From IMG/VR virus record IMGVR_UViG_3300030430_004068, positions 13,782 to 36,153 of that record: a stretch of 22,372 nucleotides of DNA. One strand, written 5' to 3'. Each line of letters begins with the position of its first letter. Positions within the stretch are counted from its first letter, which is position 1. A program made the translations under genes and the position numbers. This stretch comes from a virus. The notes under the pieces are model-generated. The model had not been told where the DNA came from, ran no database searches, and was given only the letters and a program-made list of their open reading frames with translations. Shown here piece after piece: positions 8,266 to 15,051 of this stretch.

Positions 8266-9114
8266 ATGCTAACCGTCATAGGCTTGGGTAAAGCAGGGTG
8301 TAACATAGCGGACGCACTCTCGACTTATCCACAATATCAAGTGAAAAAAATAGATGTGGGATTGAAAAAGACCAAAACAACATTTGGTCTTAAGCACCAA
8401 GACAGCCCTGAGCTTTATGAAAAAAGCAATATGCCGAAAGGTATAAATAATTTCCTAGAGGGGGTGATGCCTGAAACTTTATTTATCACAAGTTGCGGGG
8501 CTGTCTCTGGTGCTTCCTTAAAGATTTTACAGAAAATACACACCAAAACCAAAATACGAGTAATGTACGTCCTGCCACAGAGAGATGACCTTGCTGGTGA
8601 AAAACTCTTACAAAATAACCTACTTTTCAACGTCTTTCAAGAATATGCTCGATCAGGATTATTAGATCGGGTGTTTTTAGTTGACAATTCTAAATTATCT
8701 GATATAATAGGCCCTGTAGCAATAATGAAGTTTTGGGATTCAATAAACAACTTGATTGCTACAACTTATCACATGCTAAATGTATTTCAAAACACACAGG
8801 CAATAATGACTACACAAACAAAACGTATTAATACTGCGCGTGTATCCACCTTTGGTTTACTTGACTCAGAAAATAATCAAGAAAAAATGTTTTTTGATCT
8901 TGACATTCCAAGAGAAAAAAGTTATTATTATGGTGTTCCGAAAAAACAATTGGAAGAAGATCCTAATCTTATGGAGGTTATTCGTAAAAATTTAAAATGT
9001 AATGTAGAACACGAAAAAATGAAAACTACTTATTCGGTACACTCAACCGATTATAATGAGCTTATAGCTTACTGCGAAAAAAGCAGCACTTTAATACAAC
9101 AACTAGCAGTGTGA
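8266..9114 (+). CDS. Divergent tubulin/FtsZ-like protein
   Basis: 282 aa, with a GAGGAA ribosome site about 5 nt before the ATG. Seen: an N-terminal Rossmann-like MLTVIGLGKAGCNIADAL (compare FtsZ IKVIGxGGxGxN); at residues 76-84 SCGAVSGAS, in the place of the tubulin signature GGGTGTG; then VMYVLPQRDDLAGEKLLQNN, DRVFLVDNSKLSDIIG (N141, like FtsZ IPNDKLL), and a long helix to about 170. The order and spacing match the FtsZ/tubulin GTPase domain, followed by a shortened second domain. Oddities: two of the signature glycines are replaced, and no acidic residue is obvious in the T7-loop region (about 172-182), so GTP hydrolysis may be altered or lost. Known phage members of the superfamily (PhuZ, TubZ) form filaments that position DNA or heads. 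Role here is inferred; a non-polymerising paralogue is possible. Located between putative head proteins and the SSB. Confidence 0.6.
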   Translation: MLTVIGLGKAGCNIADALSTYPQYQVKKIDVGLKKTKTTFGLKHQDSPELYEKSNMPKGINNFLEGVMPETLFITSCGAVSGASLKILQKIHTKTKIRVMYVLPQRDDLAGEKLLQNNLLFNVFQEYARSGLLDRVFLVDNSKLSDIIGPVAIMKFWDSINNLIATTYHMLNVFQNTQAIMTTQTKRINTARVSTFGLLDSENNQEKMFFDLDIPREKSYYYGVPKKQLEEDPNLMEVIRKNLKCNVEHEKMKTTYSVHSTDYNELIAYCEKSSTLIQQLAV

Positions 9115-9153
9115 TAGATCAACGCACTGACTTTAACTAAGGAGAAAATTATT

Positions 9154-9900
9154 ATGGGAATTAATATGGAGAAAATGCGTGCTCGTATGGAGGCGCTACA
9201 AGGAAACGGAAACAATCGAAAGAACAATTTTTGGAAACCACAGGAGGGTGAGCAGACTATTCGTTTAGTAGCTCCGTCAGATGGCGATCCCTTCCGAGAT
9301 TATTGGTTTCACTATGACGTAGCGGGTGAACCTGGATTTCTTTCGCCAAAGCGTAACTTTGGTGAGGATTGCCCACTCGATGATTATGTACGTGCTCTAT
9401 GGCGTGAAGGCTCTGAAGAGTCAAAGCGTGTTGCGCGTAAGCTAGGTGCGAAGCAACGTTTCTTTGCTCCGGTTCTTGTTCGAGGACAAGAGGAAGAAGG
9501 TGTAAAAGTTTGGGGATTTGGTAAGCGTGCTTACGAGACTCTGCTTGGCCTTGTTCTTAACCCAGAATATGGTGATATCACAGACCCATCAGAGGGCACT
9601 GATCTTGTCATCACTTACTCAAAACCAGCAGGAGCATCTTATCCAGAGACTAAGATTACTCCTCGGCGCAAGTCTTCTCTTCTTCACGAGGACGAGACAC
9701 AAGCGCGAACTATCATGGAGTCTGTCCCTGATTTTGACGAAGTATTTGCCGATGCTCGTCGCTCTACTAATCAGGTAACGGATATCCTTGATCGCTTCCT
9801 CAACACTGTTGATGAAGTTACTTCTAACCAGTCAGTAACGTCTACTGCTGGAAACGTTTCGGATGTCGATAAGGCATTCTCTGAGCTACTTGGTAGCTAA
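9154..9900 (+). CDS. Single-stranded DNA-binding protein, gp32-like
   Basis: 248 aa; ribosome site AAGGAG at 9139-9144, 9 nt before the ATG. Seen: a short basic N-terminal stretch with M-E-K-M-R-A-R-M; NNFWKPQEGEQTIRLVAPSD (compare FWKP-x-E-G in T4-like gp32), a core OB-like region with many aromatic residues (DYWFHYD, RFFAPVLVRG), and an Asp/Ser-rich C-terminus ending DVDKAFSELLGS. Known: gp32-type SSBs coat single strands during replication and use an acidic C-tail to bind partners. No CxxC zinc site is seen, unlike T4 gp32. Codon use appears more CGT/CTT-rich and less A/T than in neighbours, as in highly expressed genes. The gene is followed 7 nt later by a strong terminator, so it likely has a transcript boundary there. 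Later genes (uvsX-like, RNase H-like) belong to the same pathway. Confidence 0.85.
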   Translation: MGINMEKMRARMEALQGNGNNRKNNFWKPQEGEQTIRLVAPSDGDPFRDYWFHYDVAGEPGFLSPKRNFGEDCPLDDYVRALWREGSEESKRVARKLGAKQRFFAPVLVRGQEEEGVKVWGFGKRAYETLLGLVLNPEYGDITDPSEGTDLVITYSKPAGASYPETKITPRRKSSLLHEDETQARTIMESVPDFDEVFADARRSTNQVTDILDRFLNTVDEVTSNQSVTSTAGNVSDVDKAFSELLGS

Positions 9901-9906
9901 CTCCTT

Positions 9907-9930
9907 GGGGGGCTTGTCCCCCCTTTTTTT
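9907..9930 (+). terminator. Rho-independent terminator after the SSB gene
   Basis: A perfect 6-bp G:C stem, GGGGGG (9907-9912) pairing with CCCCCC (9918-9923), has a 5-nt loop (CTTGT) and is followed by seven T (9924-9930). It begins 7 nt after the SSB stop codon. The G:C-only stem and uninterrupted T tract make it a textbook intrinsic terminator, the clearest in this window. It should limit readthrough from the highly expressed SSB gene into the genes beginning at 9958. No obvious promoter lies between it and 9958, so downstream genes depend on partial readthrough or an unseen promoter. Confidence 0.95.
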
Positions 9931-9957
9931 ATTTTACTATGAAAGGAAGGGATAAAA

Positions 9958-10245
9958 TTGCTGGTAAGGGCGATTCACTGCGAAGAGTGTAATACAACTG
10001 TTTATTCAAGAACATCAGAAGACTTAAGAGAATGTAAATGTGGCCGTGTGAGAGTTTACGGCGGTTTCTTAAGTCATTTCAAATATGATATAATGGGTAA
10101 AAAAACAAAATACAAAACCATAAAAATGGAAATCAAAGCAACACCTGATGATCTGTATGATGATTATGAAAATATGGAAGACAGGTTTGGCTTGATAAAC
10201 AAAAACACAGATAATAAAAAAACACAAACAACGTATGTTTTTTAG
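9958..10245 (+). CDS. Small zinc-ribbon protein
   Basis: 95 aa starting at TTG 9958, after an AAGGAAGGGA ribosome site at 9943-9952. Seen: RAIHCEECNTTVYSRTSEDL followed by RECKCGRVRVYGGF, a C-x2-C ... C-x-C-G arrangement (Cys residues near 9, 12, 26 and 28) consistent with one zinc-binding ribbon; then a charged, Lys/Asp-rich C-terminus. Small zinc-ribbon proteins with this C-x-x-C...C-x-C-G-x-x-x-V-x-G-G layout occur in T4-like phages, but I do not know their role. It lies in a cluster with UvsX, so a DNA-related function is possible. The stop overlaps the ribosome site of the next gene (TAGGAG). TTG start is supported by spacing and by conservation of the motif right after it. Confidence 0.6.
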   Translation: MLVRAIHCEECNTTVYSRTSEDLRECKCGRVRVYGGFLSHFKYDIMGKKTKYKTIKMEIKATPDDLYDDYENMEDRFGLINKNTDNKKTQTTYVF

Positions 10246-10254
10246 GAGATAATT

Positions 10255-10590
10255 GTGAAAAAATGGACAAAAGGAGAAGAAGGTTTTGATAAAGCCTTAC
10301 AAGACATAGCAAATAAATACAAAGGTCTTGGAGGCGGCCCAAGCAGCGAATCTTCAGTTCATGCTTCAAAGCAGGACATAAGAGACGGGTTTGCTTGGTT
10401 TTGGTCTGATAATAGCGATGTGTCTAATTTAATTCAACGATCTAGAGATTATATTTTAGAGATCAGAGATCATGGTGATAATATTTCATTTAAGTTAGAT
10501 AAGGCTGGTTATCGTGGTCCAATATACGCATTTAGACCAGATAGATTGCTAAATGAAAACTTAGATGAGGAGGAACATGAGATTGGCTAA
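10255..10590 (+). CDS. Conserved-looking hypothetical protein, unknown function
   Basis: 111 aa, GTG start at 10255 with AGGAG at 10244-10248 (6-nt spacing). Not recognised. Sequence is charged and soluble: an N-terminal Lys/Gly region (KKWTKGEEGFDKALQDIANK), a Gly/Ser-rich linker (GGGPSSESS), then a compact domain with DGFAWFWSDNSDVSNLIQRS and a C-terminal YRGPIYAFRPDRLLNENLDE. The acidic C-terminus ends in frame overlap with the UvsX-like gene (overlap about 14 nt). Placement between the zinc-ribbon gene and uvsX suggests co-expression with recombination functions, but I cannot assign an activity. Confidence 0.5.
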   Translation: MKKWTKGEEGFDKALQDIANKYKGLGGGPSSESSVHASKQDIRDGFAWFWSDNSDVSNLIQRSRDYILEIRDHGDNISFKLDKAGYRGPIYAFRPDRLLNENLDEEEHEIG

Positions 10591-11689
10591 AAAGAAAGCA
10601 GCTGGTCGTCTGTCGATGGACCAGATGAGAAAACTGATAAATAAAAAAGCAGGACAAGAAGTCTCTGTTGATCTGGCAGATCCAAATAATCCAACGACGG
10701 TAAAACAATGGATTCCAACTGGCTCACGGTGGCTAGATAGTATTATCTGTCGCGGTAAATTAGCTGGCATTCCTGTAGGTAAGGTTTCAGAGATTGCCGG
10801 GTTAGAAGCTAGCGGTAAGTCTTATATGGCCGCACAAATAGCAGGCAATGCTCAGAAGATGGGTATTGACGTTGTTTACTTTGATTCAGAGTCGTCGTTA
10901 GATTTTAATTTCTTAGAGAAAGCTGGATGCGATCCAACTAAGATTCTTTATGTTCAAGCAACCTCAGTAGAGTTTGTCTTGGAGACAATTGAGGAACTAC
11001 TTTCTTCAACAGATAGTCAGTTTCTTTTTATCTGGGATAGTCTGGCTCTTACGCCTTCTATTTCGGATGTTGAAGGCGACTTTAATCCACAGTCAACAAT
11101 GGCCGTAAAAGCTCGTATTCTGTCAAAGGGTATGTCAAAACTAACTGTTCCTATTGCGAATAGTCAATCAACATTCTTGGTTTTAAATCAGTTGAAGGCA
11201 AATATTACTCGTTCGCCATCTGAGGCCCTGACGACGCCTTACATGACACCGGGTGGCAAAGCAATGATTTATGCCTACTCTCTTCGAGTTTGGCTTACAC
11301 GTCCAAAGGCAAAAGCATCTTTTGTGACTGACGATAAAGGTTATCGCATTGGCAATACCGTTAAAGTTAAGTTGGAAAAGTCTCGCTTTGGTTCACAAGG
11401 GCGCCAATGTAAGTTTCAAATACTTTGGGGTGATAGTGTTGGTGTTGCTGACGAAGAAAGTTGGTTTGATGCCATTCAAGGGTCAGAGCACTTAGATCGA
11501 GCAGGAGCGTGGTATGAACTTAAGTTTGCTGATGGTACGAGCGAAAAGTTTCAATCTGCTCGATGGGTTGACAAACTACAAGATGACAAATTTAAGTCAC
11601 GCGTGCTTGAAATAATGGATGAAGAGGTTGTTCGCAAGTTTGATAAAAGAACTGGTGACGCCACTGAATTCTATGAGGAAAGTGCTTAA
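10577..11689 (+). CDS. uvsX: UvsX/RecA-like recombinase
   Basis: 370 aa from ATG 10577; TTG 10583 is the better-spaced start from the GAGGAGG site at 10567-10573, so the exact start is uncertain (ATG 10565 overlaps the ribosome site and is unlikely). Seen: Walker A GLEASGKS (K81 from 10577), VVYFDSESSLD with the catalytic-type Glu, Walker B FLFIWDSLA, and FLVLNQLKANI with the conserved Gln of the L2 region, later EKSRFGSQGRQCKF-like strand. These are the order and spacing of RecA-family strand-exchange ATPases; T4 UvsX is the phage counterpart. Role: strand invasion in recombination-dependent replication and repair with the gp32-like SSB. Length fits the family (about 350-390 aa). The gene overlaps the upstream unknown by 14 nt and is followed by the 5'-3' exonuclease gene, separated by 9 nt. 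Confidence 0.85.
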   Translation: MRLAKKKAAGRLSMDQMRKLINKKAGQEVSVDLADPNNPTTVKQWIPTGSRWLDSIICRGKLAGIPVGKVSEIAGLEASGKSYMAAQIAGNAQKMGIDVVYFDSESSLDFNFLEKAGCDPTKILYVQATSVEFVLETIEELLSSTDSQFLFIWDSLALTPSISDVEGDFNPQSTMAVKARILSKGMSKLTVPIANSQSTFLVLNQLKANITRSPSEALTTPYMTPGGKAMIYAYSLRVWLTRPKAKASFVTDDKGYRIGNTVKVKLEKSRFGSQGRQCKFQILWGDSVGVADEESWFDAIQGSEHLDRAGAWYELKFADGTSEKFQSARWVDKLQDDKFKSRVLEIMDEEVVRKFDKRTGDATEFYEESA

Positions 11690-11698
11690 AGGTAAAAC

Positions 11699-12673
11699 AT
11701 GAGTGAGAGAGTCATCATTATAGATGGACTAAATATGTTTCTGCGAAGTTACATTGTAGTCCCACAACTTTCGAAAGAAGGCCAGCCCATTGGTGGAACA
11801 ACTGGCTTTCTTAAGTCCCTTCAAAAGCTCTGTCGTGAAATGAAACCAACACAAATTGTTGTCTGTTGGGATGGTCGCGGCGGAAGTAGAAAACGTAAAC
11901 AACAAAATAAAAATTACAAAGAGGGCCGAGCGCCAATTCGACTTAATCGTAATTTTAAAGTTTTAACAGAGGACCAAGAAAAAGAAAATAAAATCTGGCA
12001 GCAAGAAAGAATTTGTGAGTATCTAAATAGCTTTCCAGTTATGCAGTTGATAGCAGATGAAGTTGAAGCAGATGATATTATTTCTTACATATGTCGTCAA
12101 AGTTGTTTACGCGATAGTGAAAAGATTATTGTTTCAAGCGATAAAGATTTTTATCAGCTTCTTGACAATAAGACTATTCTTTATCGACCAGTACAGAAAA
12201 AGCTTTTAACGCAAAATAGTGTGATAGACGAGCATGGCATTCACCCAAATAACTTTGCTCTTGCTCGTGCTATCGTCGGAGATAAATCTGATAATTTAGA
12301 TGGAGTTCCTGGTATTGGATTGAAAACAGTTGCTAAACGCTTTCCTTTCTTTCAAAAGGAGGAAGACGTTTATATTAATGATTTAATGGAGTTCTGTGAA
12401 AATCAAGAAAGCAACGCTAAGGCGTTTACCTCTATAAAAGAGAACAAACAACTTATTCAGTCTAATTATAACTTGATGCAGCTGTATAGTCCTAGTCTCT
12501 CGGCACAGACTAAACAAAGCATCGAATGGATTATTGACAACTTCGAACACACCTTCAATAAGACTCAAACGTATAAAATGATGTTAGAGGATGGGATCAA
12601 TGAGATCAATTGGAATTCTATGTTCGAAAGTTTCGCAAGAATCCAAAGGGATAAAAAGGAACTTAATAAATGA
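11699..12673 (+). CDS. 5'-3' exonuclease / RNase H (T4 Rnh, PolI 5'-nuclease family)
   Basis: 324 aa. Seen: N-terminal IIIDGLNMF (D9), VVCWDGRGG (D58), EVEADDIISY (D125, D126), SSDKDFYQLL (D148, D150), and GDKSDNLDGVPGIG (D195, D198), the last being the helix-3-turn-helix DNA-binding motif. This is the full set of acidic metal ligands of the FEN/5'-nuclease superfamily. Length and lack of a polymerase domain match T4 RNase H, which removes RNA primers from Okazaki fragments. Its substrate is inferred. No ligand is missing. The next gene starts by ATGA overlap at 12670. Its separate existence is consistent with the exonuclease-free polymerase at 5972. Confidence 0.85.
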   Translation: MSERVIIIDGLNMFLRSYIVVPQLSKEGQPIGGTTGFLKSLQKLCREMKPTQIVVCWDGRGGSRKRKQQNKNYKEGRAPIRLNRNFKVLTEDQEKENKIWQQERICEYLNSFPVMQLIADEVEADDIISYICRQSCLRDSEKIIVSSDKDFYQLLDNKTILYRPVQKKLLTQNSVIDEHGIHPNNFALARAIVGDKSDNLDGVPGIGLKTVAKRFPFFQKEEDVYINDLMEFCENQESNAKAFTSIKENKQLIQSNYNLMQLYSPSLSAQTKQSIEWIIDNFEHTFNKTQTYKMMLEDGINEINWNSMFESFARIQRDKKELNK

Positions 12674-13047
12674 AGAACTTAAAACCAATTTTTATTGAAA
12701 ATAGCAAACTACCTTATTGGCTATCGAAGATCGCTCCTATCGATGTATGGGCTTTCTCTGCTGGTCCATTTGTTGTTTGTCGAGGGCAGTTAAGTGAAAA
12801 AACAATAACTCACGAGACTATTCACTTTTTACAGCAAGTTGAAATGTTGTTTGTGTTTCAATGGATTTTATACGGTTTGTTTTATGTTATTGGTCGTTTT
12901 ACAAAGGGAAGCTGGAAAGCAGCGTATTACGGAAACCCATTTGAGGTCGAAGCATACGCAAACGACTTAGACCCAGATTATCTTGAAGAAAGAAAATTTT
13001 GGGCCTGGACAAGCTATGTAAAAAGTTTGTTTAGTCGACAAAGCTAA
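12670..13047 (+). CDS. HExxH-motif putative membrane metalloprotease-like protein
   Basis: 125 aa, ATGA overlap with the previous gene. Seen: THETIHFLQQ with H48-E49-x-x-H52, followed by a hydrophobic helix LFVFQWILYGLFYVIG (about 60-75), and NPFEVEAYAND with E92/E94. Known: the H-E-x-x-H plus a downstream Glu is the zinc ligand set of gluzincin-type metallopeptidases, including small minigluzincins; phage proteins with HETIHxxQQxEMLFVxQW and NPFExEAY features occur in my memory of environmental phages, but are uncharacterised. The protein also has W-rich segments (around 20-30 and near the C-terminus). Inference: a membrane-associated peptidase-like protein; a substrate is unknown, and loss of activity cannot be excluded. 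Confidence 0.6.
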   Translation: MKNLKPIFIENSKLPYWLSKIAPIDVWAFSAGPFVVCRGQLSEKTITHETIHFLQQVEMLFVFQWILYGLFYVIGRFTKGSWKAAYYGNPFEVEAYANDLDPDYLEERKFWAWTSYVKSLFSRQS

Positions 13048-13053
13048 AAGCAG

Positions 13054-13059
13054 TATAAT
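13054..13059 (+). promoter_or_regulatory. Possible -10 element (TATAAT) upstream of the 13110 gene
   Basis: A perfect TATAAT lies just after the 13047 stop codon. A 17-bp spacing would put a poor -35 (TTAGTC) at 13031-13036, so this is a weak candidate. If used, transcription would begin about 13066, at the 5' edge of the hairpin 13068-13092. The absence of a good -35 makes this uncertain. Confidence 0.35.
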
Positions 13060-13067
13060 TACCTATA

Positions 13068-13092
13068 GGGGGCGTGATCATTTCCGCACCCC
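13068..13092 (+). other. RNA hairpin upstream of a TTG-started gene
   Basis: GGGGGCG at 13068-13074 can pair with CGC-A-CCCC at 13085-13092 (one bulged A), with a 10-nt loop. The outer A13067-T13093 pair may extend it. No T tract follows, so it is not a standard terminator. It sits at the expected 5' end of a transcript from the TATAAT at 13054 and ends 4-5 nt before the GGGAG ribosome site at 13097-13101. A 5' stabilising hairpin or translational control element is possible. Confidence 0.45.
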
Positions 13093-13109
13093 TTATGGGA
13101 GTTATATCA

Positions 13110-13346
13110 TTGAAAAAAATACTTATTATCACTTTATTAATCTTATCTTTTGCTGCCACAGCAGCGCCACCAAAAAAATCAAAATTTTATGATTTCGGAG
13201 ATCAAATGATCGACGGAGAAATCAAGAAACCAACGGGCCAATACATCAATTCTAGAGAACGAGCAAGGTTTGATAGACTGTTGAGTTTAAAGAAATCTTT
13301 TCTGCCTAAAATGTTTCTCACTTCAAAAGAAAAAATATTTAAATAA
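13110..13346 (+). CDS. Small secreted protein with N-terminal signal peptide
   Basis: 78 aa, start TTG 13110 chosen because GGGAG at 13097-13101 is 8 nt upstream and because the protein then begins with a clean signal peptide (M-KKILIITLLILSFAATAA, cleavage likely before APP). An ATG at 13074 lies inside the hairpin and would add residues in front of the signal peptide. The mature part is basic: FYDFGDQMIDGEIKKP, then FDRLLSLKKSFLPKM. Small proteins with a D-x-x-I-x-G-E-x-K-x-P core and R-L-x-x-L-K-x-x-F-L-P-K-M end resemble secreted proteins that I associate with Bdellovibrionota/Myxococcota; this is memory-based and may hint at the host. Function unknown; export to the periplasm or envelope is likely. 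Its gene is followed by a strong promoter at 13354. Confidence 0.6.
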   Translation: MKKILIITLLILSFAATAAPPKKSKFYDFGDQMIDGEIKKPTGQYINSRERARFDRLLSLKKSFLPKMFLTSKEKIFK

Positions 13347-13353
13347 TTTGGGC

Positions 13354-13382
13354 TTGACATTGCTTTTTACTTAAGTTAAATT
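13354..13382 (+). promoter_or_regulatory. Sigma70-type promoter for the 13412 gene
   Basis: TTGACA (13354-13359), a 17-bp spacer and TAAATT (13377-13382). The -35 is a perfect consensus. Transcription would begin near 13389, giving a short leader with the AGGAGG ribosome site at 13401-13406. One of four similar promoters in the window (also at 13624, 16923 and 21243). Confidence 0.8.
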
Positions 13383-13411
13383 ATAGTTACTGTATAACAC
13401 AGGAGGCAGTG

Positions 13412-13573
13412 GTGCGAAACTTTTTATACGGTTTAGGTTTATTACTGTATATTTTGCTCACCTCTGCGTTTGTTCAGCCTGTTGATTATAGCGAATCATC
13501 AAGCATTTCAGAGACTTCTGAGAAATCAAAAAGCAAAAAGAAAAAGAAAAAAAAGCGTAGACTGAGACGCTAA
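13412..13573 (+). CDS. Very small membrane/secreted protein with lysine-rich tail
   Basis: 53 aa from GTG 13412, with a perfect AGGAGG ribosome site (13401-13406) 5 nt upstream and a strong promoter at 13354. The N-terminus M-RNFLYGLGLLLYILLTSAF is hydrophobic (signal peptide or membrane anchor, about residues 4-20). It is followed by a short Ser/Glu-rich stretch and then a very basic C-terminus of Lys and Arg (about 16 residues, KKKKKKK...RRLRR). Dedicated promoter, ribosome site and reading frame length support a real gene that a length cutoff would miss. Possible function: membrane-attached interaction with nucleic acid or phospholipid; not testable from sequence. A weak terminator-like stem overlaps its 3' end. 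Confidence 0.7.
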   Translation: MRNFLYGLGLLLYILLTSAFVQPVDYSESSSISETSEKSKSKKKKKKKRRLRR

Positions 13574-13581
13574 AGTTTTTT
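13554..13581 (+). terminator. Possible weak terminator after the 13412 gene
   Basis: AGCGT (13554-13558) can pair with ACGCT (13567-13571) across an 8-nt loop. A T tract (TTTTTT) follows at 13576-13581 after AAAG. An upstream A-rich stretch can pair with the T tract, extending the stem. The 5-bp G:C-containing core is short, so efficiency is doubtful. It overlaps the stop codon of the 13412 gene. Confidence 0.35.
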
Positions 13582-13623
13582 ACCCTATAACATTCACCAC
13601 TTATGAAATAGTTGATATTCAAC

Positions 13624-13652
13624 TTGACTTTTCAAACCATAAAGGTTATATT
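13624..13652 (+). promoter_or_regulatory. Sigma70-type promoter for the helicase gene
   Basis: TTGACT (13624-13629), a 17-bp spacer and TATATT (13647-13652). Transcription would begin near 13659; the AGCGAGGA ribosome site at 13667-13674 and the ATG at 13679 follow directly. It likely drives the helicase-RNR operon. Confidence 0.8.
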
Positions 13653-13678
13653 TATATCCACAAGTCAGCGAGGAATTA

Positions 13679-15037
13679 ATGGACAGTTTAGGAATTTTTG
13701 GAAAGAGTTTCCAAGAAAACATGTGTAAGCTTATGCTTTACGACCGGTCTTATTGTGACCAAATGCAGGAAGTGTTAGATGTTAAATATCTAGAGCTAAA
13801 GTATCTTCAAGTTTTTACTGATAAACTTTTTAATTATAAGAAAGAATATGGGATTCATCCGACAAACGAAACACTCAACTCGGTTCTCAATACAGAACTA
13901 ACAGATGAAAATGAAGTAATCCAAAAACAAGTGATGGATTATTTTGTCAAAGTCCAGGCGTTTCCGGATATATCAGACAAAGACTATATTGTGTCTAAAT
14001 CTGTAGACTTCTGTAGAAAACAAGTTCTTAAAAAGGCAATGATGAAGTCGGTGCCTCTTTTGAACAAGTGCTCATTTGAGGAAATAGAAAAGTTAATATC
14101 TGATGCCCTACGTTTAGGTATAAACAATGATCATGGTTATGACTACATTAAAGATTTTGAGGCTCGCTTTATTGAACGAGCCCGTAATCCAGTTACAACC
14201 GGCTGGACAAAGATAGATAAAATCACCAAAGGCGGTCTGGGCCAAGGCGAACTTGTGGTGGTTGTTGCCCCAACTGGTGCGGGAAAATCACATGTTCTCG
14301 TTCACCTTGGGGCACAAGCACTCAAGCAAGGTAAAAACGTTGTTCATTTTACGTTAGAACTTGCCGATACGTCCGTTGCTCAACGTTATGATGCCTGTCT
14401 TACCGGTATTCCATTAGACGAACTTATAAATCAAAAAGATGAGGTTTATGATGTAATCAAGGATATTGATGGGCAACTTATTGTAAAAGAGTTTCCAACT
14501 AAGTCTGCTTCTGTTGTGACGCTTAAAAATCACTTAGAAAAAATCAGACAAACAGAAATGGAAATCGATATGATCGTTGTTGACTACGGCGATTTATTAA
14601 AAAGTTCAGTAGTTCGTAAAAATTCTGAGAAAAGACATGAATTAGAATCTATTTATGAAGAGCTACGCGGACTTGGACAAGAGTTTGGTTGCCCTATAGT
14701 AACCGCTTCACAAACCAACCGAAAGGGTCTTAACGAAGAAGTAATCACAATGGAGTCAATCTCGGAAGCATTTAATAAGTGCTTTGTTGCGGATTTTATT
14801 ATCAGTCTATCTAGAACTATTAAAGATAGGAATGCTAATATTGCGCGTATTTTTGTCGCCAAAAACAGAAACGGCCCCGATGGAATCGTGTTTTCCGCGT
14901 TTATGGATACATCGAGCGTGTCTATTAAAGTCCTAGAGAGAGATGATGTTGTCAAGTTACAACAACAGCAATTAGCGAAACAACAACAGAAGGAATTCTC
15001 CAAAGCCCGAGAAGTCTTTAGAAATATGAATAAATAA
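13679..15037 (+). CDS. Replicative DNA helicase, DnaB/gp41-like
   Basis: 452 aa, AGCGAGGA ribosome site. Seen: an N-terminal region (1-160) with a helical, DnaB-N-like character, then TGWTKIDKITKGGLGQGELV, Walker A APTGAGKS (A197-S204, K203), HFTLELADTSVAQRYDACLT, Walker B-type MIVVDYGDLL (D302), and VTASQTNRKG (about 342-350) with the conserved Q-x-x-R sensor. These are the DnaB-family motifs H1-H4. The C-terminus is Gln/Lys-rich. Role: ring-shaped 5'-3' helicase at the replication fork. The length and absence of a primase domain match T4 gp41 and DnaB. I did not see a separate primase in this window. It is transcribed from the promoter at 13624, followed by the RNR gene only 14 nt later. 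Confidence 0.85.
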   Translation: MDSLGIFGKSFQENMCKLMLYDRSYCDQMQEVLDVKYLELKYLQVFTDKLFNYKKEYGIHPTNETLNSVLNTELTDENEVIQKQVMDYFVKVQAFPDISDKDYIVSKSVDFCRKQVLKKAMMKSVPLLNKCSFEEIEKLISDALRLGINNDHGYDYIKDFEARFIERARNPVTTGWTKIDKITKGGLGQGELVVVVAPTGAGKSHVLVHLGAQALKQGKNVVHFTLELADTSVAQRYDACLTGIPLDELINQKDEVYDVIKDIDGQLIVKEFPTKSASVVTLKNHLEKIRQTEMEIDMIVVDYGDLLKSSVVRKNSEKRHELESIYEELRGLGQEFGCPIVTASQTNRKGLNEEVITMESISEAFNKCFVADFIISLSRTIKDRNANIARIFVAKNRNGPDGIVFSAFMDTSSVSIKVLERDDVVKLQQQQLAKQQQKEFSKAREVFRNMNK

Positions 15038-15051
15038 GGAGAGAAAGACAT

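Noticed and set aside
1-9153. T4-type late promoters (TATAAATA) in front of the tail genes
   Set aside because: TATAAATA-like words occur only inside genes and are expected by chance in A+T-rich DNA.
9518-9778. Alternative-frame open reading frame within the SSB gene
   Set aside because: Shadow of the SSB gene in another frame with no ribosome site and no domain.
13624-13678. Replication origin near the helicase gene
   Set aside because: There are no iterated repeats beyond the promoter elements; nothing specific supports an origin.
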